The notes under the pieces were generated by a model. That model was not told the DNA's origin. It did not search any database and worked only from the letters and a program-made list of their open reading frames with translations. DNA of 64,000 nucleotides from Pseudobdellovibrionaceae bacterium (GTDB lineage: Bacteria; Bdellovibrionota; Bdellovibrionia; Bdellovibrionales; UBA1609). The stretch spans positions 104,258-168,257 of the forward strand of contig JABJQG010000014.1 in the NCBI GenBank assembly GCA_018663505.1. The letters run 5' to 3'. Both the position numbers and the translations under genes were made by a program. Positions 1-7,899 of the stretch are shown here, piece after piece. Each line of letters starts with the position of its first letter. Position 1 is the stretch's first letter.

Positions 1-1306
1 CAGTGAGTATTCGAGGTTTAATAGTCTCATCAATATAGAGCTCCACATCCGTCTTATCTATGCCTAGTAGATAGAGCTCCTCTTTAACTTTTGGGAGTAG
101 GTGTAACAAGAGTTCTTGAACATTAACTTTCTTTTTGTGCCAGAGTATATTTGTTTCTAAGCCAAATTGTGCACAATCATAAAAATTACTTTCACAATGA
201 GTAAAAGGAAAACTATCGGTCAGGTTTTTTATTTTAGCCAGGTGGTAGGTGAGGCCTACAAAAAACATCATATTTGCTATGACATCACGAAGGGTGGGTC
301 CTGCGGGAAGAATTCGTTGTTCGATCCGCAAGTGATACTTATTATGTGCATCACTTCCAATAATTGGGCGAACCCAGCGCCAAACTGTACCATTTTGTAA
401 ATTTAAATGTGCTAAACTCTCTCTAGGTTCATCAAACAGAAATGGCATAATTGCAGGAAAGCCATCTAGGTTTTCAAGAAATGGTTCTAAAAAACTGTGA
501 TGCATGTAGCCTGTGCCCATAGATACACGTCCAACATTTTTATTATGGATATCCTTAAAGGATTCCATATTTAAACTTTGTTCAAAGATAGGAATTCTTG
601 TCTCGGCCCATAGATTTTTTCCATACAAAAATGGAGAATTTGCACTCATGGCCAGCAGTGGAGCAGAGCCAATGAGAGCAGCATTATAAAAGTCTTTTGC
701 ATTTTCCTGATTCACCTGCAGGTGTATTTGCAGCGAAGTAGCTGCGGCCTCCAACATAAAGTTGGATTGACTAAACTGAAGCTCTTCTACACCTTTGAAG
801 TTAAACTCTAAATCTTTACCTTTTCGCATTTTAAAAAGCTGGTCATTGAGAGCTTTATAACGTTTATAGTTAGACATATATTCTAGCTTTAGCATGTCCT
901 CTCTAACTAAAGGTAAAATCCCAATCAATACAGCATTTGCGCCCATAGTTTGTGCCGTTTTTTGCGAAAAATCCCAGAGCTGAGTTAACTCATTATTCAC
1001 TTTTGAGAATGTTTTTTTTCCTAACTTTACAGGGCTACCATTGAGTTCAAAATTAAATTTTGATAGTTCGGGAACGGCCTCTTTAAGGTTTAAATTATTT
1101 AGAAATTCTTGGTTTTTTGGTAAAGGTAAAAAGTTTTTGTTTGTTAACCAAGCTTCTAACTCTAGGCCCACGCAAGGCTCCTCAGTATAACAAAAGCTTC
1201 TATGGTCAAACAGAGACTTAAGAAGTTTTGTTTCATCCCTTAAACGGGTGATGAACTCTTGCTCTTGTCCTTCGTGAATTTGAGTGTCTACTATTTCTCT
1301 GCCCAA
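1..1306 (-). CDS. Glutamate-cysteine ligase family (GCS2) protein, 3' end cut off by window edge
   Basis: A long open frame on the minus strand runs off the left edge, so the C-terminus is missing and about 435 residues are visible. By my own translation it resembles GCS2-type glutamate-cysteine ligases and carboxylate-amine ligases. It has an early CVGLELEAW stretch (the acidic ATP/substrate strand), EAAATSLQIHLQV in the middle, and RIEQRILPAGPT near the visible end. The family makes gamma-glutamyl peptide bonds using ATP, as in the first step of glutathione synthesis. No ATG fits. I chose the TTG at 1306 because GGAG sits six bases upstream; another TTG (1318) and a GTG (1333) are in frame. 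The substrate cannot be settled from sequence. Confidence 0.8.
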   Translation of the reverse strand, partial: MGREIVDTQIHEGQEQEFITRLRDETKLLKSLFDHRSFCYTEEPCVGLELEAWLTNKNFLPLPKNQEFLNNLNLKEAVPELSKFNFELNGSPVKLGKKTFSKVNNELTQLWDFSQKTAQTMGANAVLIGILPLVREDMLKLEYMSNYKRYKALNDQLFKMRKGKDLEFNFKGVEELQFSQSNFMLEAAATSLQIHLQVNQENAKDFYNAALIGSAPLLAMSANSPFLYGKNLWAETRIPIFEQSLNMESFKDIHNKNVGRVSMGTGYMHHSFLEPFLENLDGFPAIMPFLFDEPRESLAHLNLQNGTVWRWVRPIIGSDAHNKYHLRIEQRILPAGPTLRDVIANMMFFVGLTYHLAKIKNLTDSFPFTHCESNFYDCAQFGLETNILWHKKKVNVQELLLHLLPKVKEELYLLGIDKTDVELYIDETIKPRILT

Positions 1307-1495
1307 GCCCGTCTCCAAAATCAAAATATACACCAATACTAAGATATCATAAATAGACTATTATGAGATGTCCAGTTAACCAAGTAGGATTTACTTATGG
1401 TTTCCATTAGTTGAAAAAATTGCATATTTGTACAGTTTAGATAAGCAATATTAAATAATTGGAATGAAATTGTTTTTGTTCAGGTATATATGAAG

Positions 1496-2737
1496 TTAAG
1501 CCTTGTAGCCACTCCATTCACTAATCTGCTTTTGTGTGAGTTGAGCCACGCAAAATGTTCCAGAAGGGGAGCTTTCTTTTTTGCTAATTTTACAAACTCG
1601 TGAAAGGTCATAAAATTTATGTTCCATCTGTGAATTAAAAAAGAGTTCCACCTCAGTAGTCATAGCCAGTATTTCATCTGTCATCATTTTTTTAAGCTGG
1701 TCAATGCCGGCTCCAGTTTTTGCACTCACTAATACTTTTTTAGGATGATTAACTTTAAATTTATTATCCATCAAAGATGCATCTAACTTATTGTAAACAT
1801 AAACAATGGGTTTTTCTTCCCAGCCAAATTCTGATATTAAGTCTTCTACAGTTTTTACTTGAGCCTCAAGAGTTTCCGAAGACAGATCAATAACGTGCAG
1901 TAAAATATCTGCCTCGGTGGACTCCTCGAGAGTAGCTTTAAAGGCTTCAATGAGTTTGGTAGGCAGGTTGCGAATAAAGCCCACTGTATCAGTAATAACA
2001 GCATCACCTATACCCTTAAGATAGAGCTGCCGAGTGGTAGGGTCCAGAGTAGCAAAAAGCTCGTCTTTTTCGTAAACATCTGAATGTGTAAGTCGATTGA
2101 GTAACGTGCTTTTCCCAGCGTTAGTGTAACCAATTAATGCAAAACTAGGGATGGATTTTTTTTGTCGCTTTTGTCTATGCTGAGCTCTGTTTTTCCGCAC
2201 CACCTCTAGTTTTTTCTTAATCACATCAATGCGTTTATGGATGCGTCGACGATCCATTTCCAAGGCAGATTCACCAGGACCCCTTGTGCCAATACCTCCT
2301 GCTAGCCGAGATAAAGATCCCATCCAACCCCCAACCATTCGGGGGAGTTGGTCAAGCATTTGAGCCAAAGTCACTTGCAGTTGTCCTTCGTAACTTTGGG
2401 CTCTTTGGGCAAAAATATCTAGAATGACTTGGCTACGGTCAAGCACAGCAACATCAAGAATTTTTTCAAGATTTCGACTTTGTACGCCAGTGAGACCATG
2501 ATCAATGACTACGAGGTCGGCGTCCGTGTCCTCAACAGCTTGTTTGATTTGTTCAATTTTCCCAGAACCCATAAGGGTGGCTGGGGAAAACTTTTCAACT
2601 TGTTGAGTGAAAACACCTGCCACTTCACCACCGGCAGTATGAATAAGTTCTTCTAGCTCAAATAAACTTTCTTTTAGATCTTTGAAGGATTCAGATTTTA
2701 ATCCCACCCCAACTAATATGGCTTTATCTTTACTCAT
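1496..2737 (-). CDS. hflX: GTPase HflX
   Basis: This is a 413-aa HflX-family GTPase, a ribosome-associated protein that in other bacteria splits stalled or stressed 70S ribosomes. The N-terminal HflX domain (about 1-195) contains the glycine-rich GGIGTRGPGE segment and a basic coiled-coil linker. The G domain follows, with P-loop GYTNAGKST near residue 203, G3 DTVGF near 250 and G4 NKLD near 318. Length is typical for the family. The ATG overlaps the last 8 bases of the malic enzyme gene and has no strong ribosome site, so translation is probably coupled to maeB. Confidence 0.95.
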   Translation of the reverse strand: MSKDKAILVGVGLKSESFKDLKESLFELEELIHTAGGEVAGVFTQQVEKFSPATLMGSGKIEQIKQAVEDTDADLVVIDHGLTGVQSRNLEKILDVAVLDRSQVILDIFAQRAQSYEGQLQVTLAQMLDQLPRMVGGWMGSLSRLAGGIGTRGPGESALEMDRRRIHKRIDVIKKKLEVVRKNRAQHRQKRQKKSIPSFALIGYTNAGKSTLLNRLTHSDVYEKDELFATLDPTTRQLYLKGIGDAVITDTVGFIRNLPTKLIEAFKATLEESTEADILLHVIDLSSETLEAQVKTVEDLISEFGWEEKPIVYVYNKLDASLMDNKFKVNHPKKVLVSAKTGAGIDQLKKMMTDEILAMTTEVELFFNSQMEHKFYDLSRVCKISKKESSPSGTFCVAQLTQKQISEWSGYKA

Positions 2738-5030
2738 TGACTTGTTGATACGCCTGAACTTCCATGGCAGTTAAGATTGTGGTGTTTACAATGTCCTCTA
2801 CGGTACAAGTTCGTTGTAATACATTGGCCGGTTTTTTTAAGCCCATTAAAAAAGGTCCTAAAACCTCACCGCCGCCAAGTTGTTGTAAAAGTTTGTATGA
2901 TATATTCCCCGCATCAAGATTTGGAAATAGTAAGATATTTGCACCATTTTTAATCTCACAAAATGGAAATATTCGGCTCACAATATCGGGGTTAATAGCA
3001 GTATCGGCCTGCATTTCACCATCTACAATAATATGAGGATGGCGTTCTTTAATTAAATTTACAGCTGCTTTCATTTTTTTACTTTCTGCAGAACGGCCAT
3101 TAAAGTTGGAGTAGCTTAAGAGGGCTACTCGAGGTTCCACACCAAAGTGGTCCGCAACTCTTGCAGAATGAAGAGCAATAGTGGCTAGTTGATCTGCTGT
3201 TGGATTTATATTTACAGTGGTGTCAGCAAAGAAATAGAGATTATCTTGAACTAAGACAATATTTAGGCCAGATGCTACTTTTCTTTTACCTGTACCAATA
3301 ATTTGTAGTATTGGCATAATTGCATCCGCATAATTATGTGCAGCTCCAGTGACTAAGCCGTCAGCTAATCCTTTGTGGACCATCATGGTACTATAGTAAG
3401 TGGGACGCGCCATAAGACGTTCAGACTCGGCTCGTAAAATGCCTTTCCTTTGGCGCATTTGGTAAAAGGTTTCAATGGAATCAGCAAAATTAATGTGATC
3501 TGTGGGATGGATGATTTCTACATCAGCCAGGTTATCAAGGTCTAATTCTTTAATTTTAGCGTTAATTACTTCTGGGTAGCCTAATAGTATTGGAGTGATA
3601 ATATCTTCTTCTTTTAACATTTGCAGGGCTCTAAGAACTTTACTGCTGTGGCCTTCTGGGAAAACAATTATTGGTTTTTTTCTTAAATTGCTTTTTTTAC
3701 TAAATTTTTGTGTAGTTTTAATTTGGCGAATAATTTTTCTAACAAACCCTCTACGATAACCTTGAATATTATCTAAGTAGTTTTCGTACTCTTGAAAATC
3801 CTTAATGGGTTTTTGAGCTACCCCAGAATCCATTGCCGCTTTTGCTACGGCAGGAGCCACTTTTTTTAAAACTCTAAGGTCAAAGGGTTTTGGAATAATA
3901 TATTCTTCACCAAAATGAAACTGCTGATTAGCATATGCTGCTGAAACATTCTCTGGCACATCTTCTCGTGCAAGGTCAGCAAGAGCAGTTACTGCTGCAA
4001 TCTTCATTTCTTCTGTGATTTGCGTGGCGCGAACATCTAAGGCGCCACGAAAAATAGACGGGAAGCCCAAGACATTATTCACTTGATTTGGATAATCACT
4101 ACGACCAGTAGCCATGATCACATCATCACGAGTTTTCTTTGCTAGTGCTGGGTCAATTTCAGGATCTGGGTTTGCCATTGCAAAAACAATGGGTTTTTTT
4201 GCCATGGACGTTAACATGGGAGGGGTTAGCACTCCGGCAACGCTGAGACCAATGAATACATCAGCCTTCTTCAAGGCATCGGCTAAAGTTCTGGCATCTG
4301 TTTTTATTGCAAACTCTTCTTTGTAAGGGTTCATGCCTTCTTTGCGTCCCACATAAATGGCACCCTTGGAATCACACATGATTAAGTTTTTAGGATTAAC
4401 GCCCATTTTAATAACCAATTTTGCACAGGCCATAGCCGCGGCACCAGCTCCATTGAATACAACCTTAATCTTTTTAAGATTTTTCTTTGAGATAAAGCAA
4501 GCATTTACCAGAGCAGCTGCGGTGATAATTGCAGTTCCATGTTGATCATCATGGAATACGGGAATTTTTAACAAGCTTTTTAATTTCTCCTCAATGATAA
4601 AACAATCAGGGGCTTTTATATCCTCCAAATTGATCCCACCAAATGTGGGTTCAAGGGCTTGTACTGCGGCAATGAACTCCTCTGTGGATTTTGTATTTAG
4701 CTCTAAATCAAACACATCTATTCCAGCAAATTGTTTAAACAAAACACCCTTACCCTCCATAACAGGTTTACTGGCTTCAGGACCGATATCTCCTAAACCT
4801 AATACCGCAGTACCATTGGTGATCACTGCCACTAAATTTCCTTTAGAGGTGTATTCGTAAACTTTCTCAGGAGACTTTGCAATTTCTAAGCAGGGTGCTG
4901 CCACACCAGGAGAGTAAGCCAGAGAAAGTGCGTGTTCGGAGGAACATTCTTTGTGTGAAACCACAGATATTTTTCCTGGTTTTCCTTCACGATGATACTC
5001 AAGAGCTTCTTTGTCAAAATTTTTAGTCAT
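2730..5030 (-). CDS. maeB: NADP-dependent malic enzyme, MaeB type with phosphotransacetylase-like domain
   Basis: The 766-aa length and two-part structure are those of MaeB. Residues 1 to about 430 are the malic enzyme (YSPGVAAPC near the N-terminus, an NAD(P)-binding VVFNGAGAAAMA segment, then AMANPDPE). Residues from about 440 to the end form a phosphate acetyl/butyryltransferase-like domain, which in MaeB is regulatory (binding acetyl-CoA) rather than catalytic. The enzyme decarboxylates malate to pyruvate and makes NADPH, which suits growth on fatty acids or amino acids. AAGGA lies six bases before the ATG. It is the first gene of a two-gene unit with hflX. Confidence 0.95.
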   Translation of the reverse strand: MTKNFDKEALEYHREGKPGKISVVSHKECSSEHALSLAYSPGVAAPCLEIAKSPEKVYEYTSKGNLVAVITNGTAVLGLGDIGPEASKPVMEGKGVLFKQFAGIDVFDLELNTKSTEEFIAAVQALEPTFGGINLEDIKAPDCFIIEEKLKSLLKIPVFHDDQHGTAIITAAALVNACFISKKNLKKIKVVFNGAGAAAMACAKLVIKMGVNPKNLIMCDSKGAIYVGRKEGMNPYKEEFAIKTDARTLADALKKADVFIGLSVAGVLTPPMLTSMAKKPIVFAMANPDPEIDPALAKKTRDDVIMATGRSDYPNQVNNVLGFPSIFRGALDVRATQITEEMKIAAVTALADLAREDVPENVSAAYANQQFHFGEEYIIPKPFDLRVLKKVAPAVAKAAMDSGVAQKPIKDFQEYENYLDNIQGYRRGFVRKIIRQIKTTQKFSKKSNLRKKPIIVFPEGHSSKVLRALQMLKEEDIITPILLGYPEVINAKIKELDLDNLADVEIIHPTDHINFADSIETFYQMRQRKGILRAESERLMARPTYYSTMMVHKGLADGLVTGAAHNYADAIMPILQIIGTGKRKVASGLNIVLVQDNLYFFADTTVNINPTADQLATIALHSARVADHFGVEPRVALLSYSNFNGRSAESKKMKAAVNLIKERHPHIIVDGEMQADTAINPDIVSRIFPFCEIKNGANILLFPNLDAGNISYKLLQQLGGGEVLGPFLMGLKKPANVLQRTCTVEDIVNTTILTAMEVQAYQQVNE

Positions 5031-5251
5031 AATATTTCCTTGATGTGGTTATCTTAGCTGAATTATCAGCTTTGGTGCTAGGGGCATAGTTTTATGCAGT
5101 TTTATCTTATGAAAGAATATCATGCAAACCATCTATGTATTATATCAAGCCGATGAATGGGCAACAACGGACCATAGGAGGAAACTAGCGAGTTCCACGG
5201 ACAAAGGTCTTGCAACCCCACATTGAATGCTCAACTATTGTGCTAACTGTA

Positions 5252-5310
5252 AACAGGTGCCAGCTCACTTATGGGACTCACCGCGTCCCATAAGTGAGCT
5301 GGCACCTGTT
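5252..5310. repeat. Perfect 25-bp inverted repeat (GGTGCC element, copy 1)
   Basis: Arms 5252-5276 and 5286-5310 are perfect reverse complements around a 9-base loop (ctcaccgcg). The arm begins AACAGGTGCCAGCTC and continues with ACTTATGGGA. A diverged second copy lies at 6172-6228 on the other side of the methyltransferase gene. There is no T tract after the stem, so this looks more like a REP or miniature mobile element than a terminator, although it could also stop transcription from the methyltransferase gene, whose stop codon is 17 bp away. Confidence 0.9.
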
Positions 5311-5327
5311 CTTCTATTTACCTATTG

Positions 5328-6122
5328 TTAAGTTTGAACATGATATAGAAACCTATGGAGATCCTTCTTTTTTAGCGATCGAGCAATTATTTTTGTCTCG
5401 TTAATTCGGCCCTTGTAAATATCTTTATTTCCTTCTTTTATAAAATTATCCTTAAGTTCTTCAGCGTATTTAGATGTATTGTTCCAAATACTAATCTCAT
5501 TCTCTGTATAGTTCCAATGCTTAAAAGTTAAGTCTGCTTTTTTTAATACTTTACCAAGAGTAGATTCATCAGGAAGGGTTAAGTTGTTAGCATTGTTTTT
5601 ATCTATTCTTGAGGTGTAAAAAAAAATCATTTGACCATCTTGGTTGAGAGCAGATAGTAAACGTTGAATGAATGTATGGAAGTCGGCAATAAAATAGAGA
5701 GTATCAATCATAATAATGTAGTCATATTTTTCATTAGGCAACGTGAGGTTATTTAAATCACCTTCAAGAAAAATAACATTATCATTATTTACTGTTCGTT
5801 TATTTGCTAATGATATGGCCATAGGGGCGAAGTCAATTCCAGTTACTTTTGCTCCGGTAACATGGTGAAGATGTTCTGAAATAATACCAGCTCCGCATCC
5901 CAAATCTAAGATGCTCTTGTTTTCAGCTGAATGCAATAGCTCTAAAAGCTTTTCTAATTGTTCCGTATCCAGCATGTTAAATTGACAGAGGTCTGTACCA
6001 TAGACTTTTTTACAGAATTCACTGTAAGTACTGCTCTCCATAGAATTTATGAGTCCCTTGTCGAAGCTTCTTTTTCCAAAGAGTTTTAAATACAATTTTA
6101 GGAGTGTTTTTTTTATGTTCAT
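5328..6122 (-). CDS. Class I SAM-dependent methyltransferase, substrate unknown
   Basis: About 264 aa. It shows the SAM-binding fold: motif I ILDLGCGAGI at roughly residues 65-75, an acidic GIDFAP end of strand 2, EGDLNNL after strand 3, and YDYIIMIDTLYF for strand 4. Family members transfer a methyl group from SAM; nothing here identifies the acceptor. I start at the ATG at 6122. A TTG two codons upstream is also open but sits too close to the weak AGG site. No neighbour suggests a pathway. The gene is bracketed by two copies of a palindromic repeat, 17 bp after its stop and 49 bp before its start. Confidence 0.75.
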   Translation of the reverse strand: MNIKKTLLKLYLKLFGKRSFDKGLINSMESSTYSEFCKKVYGTDLCQFNMLDTEQLEKLLELLHSAENKSILDLGCGAGIISEHLHHVTGAKVTGIDFAPMAISLANKRTVNNDNVIFLEGDLNNLTLPNEKYDYIIMIDTLYFIADFHTFIQRLLSALNQDGQMIFFYTSRIDKNNANNLTLPDESTLGKVLKKADLTFKHWNYTENEISIWNNTSKYAEELKDNFIKEGNKDIYKGRINETKIIARSLKKKDLHRFLYHVQT

Positions 6123-6171
6123 AATCAATGACCTATTGGAGGCTCGTTAGTAAAGAGGGCTCTCCCAACAC

Positions 6172-6228
6172 AGGTGCCAGGCAGCTTACTTATGGAACGC
6201 ACCGAGTCCCATAAGTAAGCTGGCACCT
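6172..6228. repeat. Imperfect inverted repeat (GGTGCC element, copy 2)
   Basis: Segments 6172-6178 (AGGTGCC) and 6183-6195 (AGCTTACTTATGG) pair with 6222-6228 and 6209-6221, leaving a four-base bulge on one side. The sequence closely follows copy 1 at 5252-5310, including the loop (CACCG...GT), but with compensating T/A changes in both arms that keep the stem paired. The preserved pairing suggests a functional structure or a mobile REP-like element rather than chance. Confidence 0.85.
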
Positions 6229-6405
6229 CTTTCCTTTCCCTCCGGTTTTTGACTGTGTAGCACAGCTCATCTGAATGGTCAAAATTCAAGCAACAATAAC
6301 TTTTGTTTTGCTCTAAATCATATAAGGCCAACATATTTGAAACTTGTGAGCACCTTGATTATGGTGTGAACATTTTGTACATTTAATTGAGCGCTCTGCA
6401 TTAGA

Positions 6406-6440
6406 GGCTTGTTTGCAGCGAAGTGCTTACAAAACAAGCC
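6406..6440. repeat. 9-bp inverted repeat in intergenic region
   Basis: GGCTTGTTT (6406-6414) and AAACAAGCC (6432-6440) are perfect reverse complements separated by 17 bases. It lies in the gap 6123-6599 between the minus-strand methyltransferase and fadI. That gap otherwise holds repeat copy 2 and an operator-like palindrome. No T tract follows, so termination is not clear; an operator or small structured RNA is possible. Confidence 0.5.
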
Positions 6441-6552
6441 ATAAGGTCATTATAATCATGGAAATCAATTGAGAATCAAATATGAGCATTCGCACATGAT
6501 TTGACTTTTGTTAGGCCGTGACGCAACTTATTGAGTGATTTATCTTATCGAT

Positions 6553-6573
6553 TTCAAGTAGTTACTATTTGAA
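6553..6573. promoter_or_regulatory. 21-bp near-perfect palindrome upstream of fadI, probable operator
   Basis: The left arm TTCAAGTAGT (6553-6562) and right arm ACTATTTGAA (6564-6573) match as reverse complements at 9 of 10 positions around a single T. It ends 26 bases before the fadI ATG. Its size and position fit an operator for a TetR- or GntR-type fatty-acid regulator (FadR and PsrA sites are comparable in kind), but no such regulator gene is in the window. Confidence 0.6.
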
Positions 6574-6599
6574 GTGTAGAACAGACTTAAGGAGACTTC

Positions 6600-7898
6600 A
6601 TGGGAAATCCACGTGATGTAGTTATTGTTGATGGTACGAGAACCCCTTTCACAAAAGCGGGCACTTCTCTGGGGGAGGTTCATCCTGCAGATTTAGGCCA
6701 AGTGGCTTTAAAAGAATTACTAAATCGCACAGAACTAGATGTAGATTTAATTGATGAAGTGATTATCGGTAACACGGGAAGCCCATCGGATGCGGTGAAT
6801 ATTTCTCGAGTAGTAGCTTTGAGATCAGGAATTCCACTAAAGACTTCGGCTTACACGGTTCATAGAAACTGTGCTTCTGCCTTAGAAAGTATATCTTCAG
6901 GTTATGAAAAAATAAAATCAGGGACTATGGATGTGGTCATAGCAGGAGGGACAGAGAGCATGACTCAAATGCCTCTGCTGCACACTCAACGTTTTCAACA
7001 GATATTTAGTGAATTTGCATTTGCTAAAACAATGGGGAAAAGACTTTCTGCCCTTAAAAAATTAAAATTGAAAGACTTAAAACCAAGAATTTCTGTGATG
7101 GAAGGTTTAACTGACCCATTTGTGGGTGTAAATATGGGGCAAACGGCAGAAACTCTGGCTAAGGAGTTTCATTTAACTCGTGAAGCTCAAGATGAGTTTG
7201 CAGCTCTAAGTCATAACAAAGCTGTTGCCGCTCAGAAAAACGGAAACTTAGCTGCAGAAATTACACCTGTGTTTTTACCACCTAATTTTAAAAAAATTGT
7301 AGAACAAGATGTGGGCCCTCGTGATGGTCAAACTGCAGAAAAATTAGCTAAATTAAAGCCTTATTTTGACCGAAAGTATGGATCTATTACTGTAGGTAAC
7401 GCATGTCCCTTAACAGATGGCGCGGCCATGGTTTTGTTAATGAGCCGAGAAAAAGCAGAAAGCTTAGGGTATAAGCCCATGGCTACAATTAGAAGTTATG
7501 CTTTTGCGGGACTTGAGCCAGAAAGAATGGGGCTTGGACCAGCTTATGCTACACCTATTGCCCTTAAACGAGCGGGCTTAGAGTTTAAAGATATGGGTTT
7601 GATTGAACTGAATGAAGCTTTTGCCGCCCAGGTTATGGCTTGTGAAATTGCAATGGCCTCGGATGAATTTTGTAAAACAAAACTTGGATTATCAGGAGCT
7701 ATGGGAGAAATTGATCCTTCTATTTTAAATGTAAATGGTGGAGCCATCGCACTAGGTCACCCAGTGGGTGCCACAGGCACAAGATTGGTTTTAACTTTGA
7801 TGAAAGAAATGCAGAGACGAGAGACCCAGTTTGGTTTAGCCACATTATGTATCGGTGGTGGTCAAGGTGGTGCCATGATTTTAGAAAGAGAGGCGTAA
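6600..7898 (+). CDS. fadI: Acetyl-CoA acyltransferase (3-ketoacyl-CoA thiolase), FadI type
   Basis: A 432-aa thiolase that cleaves 3-ketoacyl-CoA with CoA to release acetyl-CoA, the last step of beta-oxidation. The nucleophile is Cys91 in HRNCASALES. The C-terminal catalytic pair is in GGAIALGHPVGATG (His) and ATLCIGGGQGGA (Cys). Its length is closer to FadI (about 436 aa) than FadA (about 387), and it sits 1 bp before a 713-aa FadJ-like gene, as in the FadIJ arrangement. TAAGGAGA lies about six bases before the ATG. It is the first gene of a plus-strand run that continues into cytochrome biogenesis genes. Confidence 0.95.
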   Translation: MGNPRDVVIVDGTRTPFTKAGTSLGEVHPADLGQVALKELLNRTELDVDLIDEVIIGNTGSPSDAVNISRVVALRSGIPLKTSAYTVHRNCASALESISSGYEKIKSGTMDVVIAGGTESMTQMPLLHTQRFQQIFSEFAFAKTMGKRLSALKKLKLKDLKPRISVMEGLTDPFVGVNMGQTAETLAKEFHLTREAQDEFAALSHNKAVAAQKNGNLAAEITPVFLPPNFKKIVEQDVGPRDGQTAEKLAKLKPYFDRKYGSITVGNACPLTDGAAMVLLMSREKAESLGYKPMATIRSYAFAGLEPERMGLGPAYATPIALKRAGLEFKDMGLIELNEAFAAQVMACEIAMASDEFCKTKLGLSGAMGEIDPSILNVNGGAIALGHPVGATGTRLVLTLMKEMQRRETQFGLATLCIGGGQGGAMILEREA

Positions 7899-7899
7899 G

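Noticed and set aside
167..400. 77-aa plus-strand frame
   Set aside because: It runs antisense through the glutamate-cysteine ligase-type gene and has no ribosome site.
6125..6334. 69-aa frame overlapping the second palindrome
   Set aside because: Its C-terminal part is translated from the repeat, it has no signal, and no ribosome site is present; it is probably chance.
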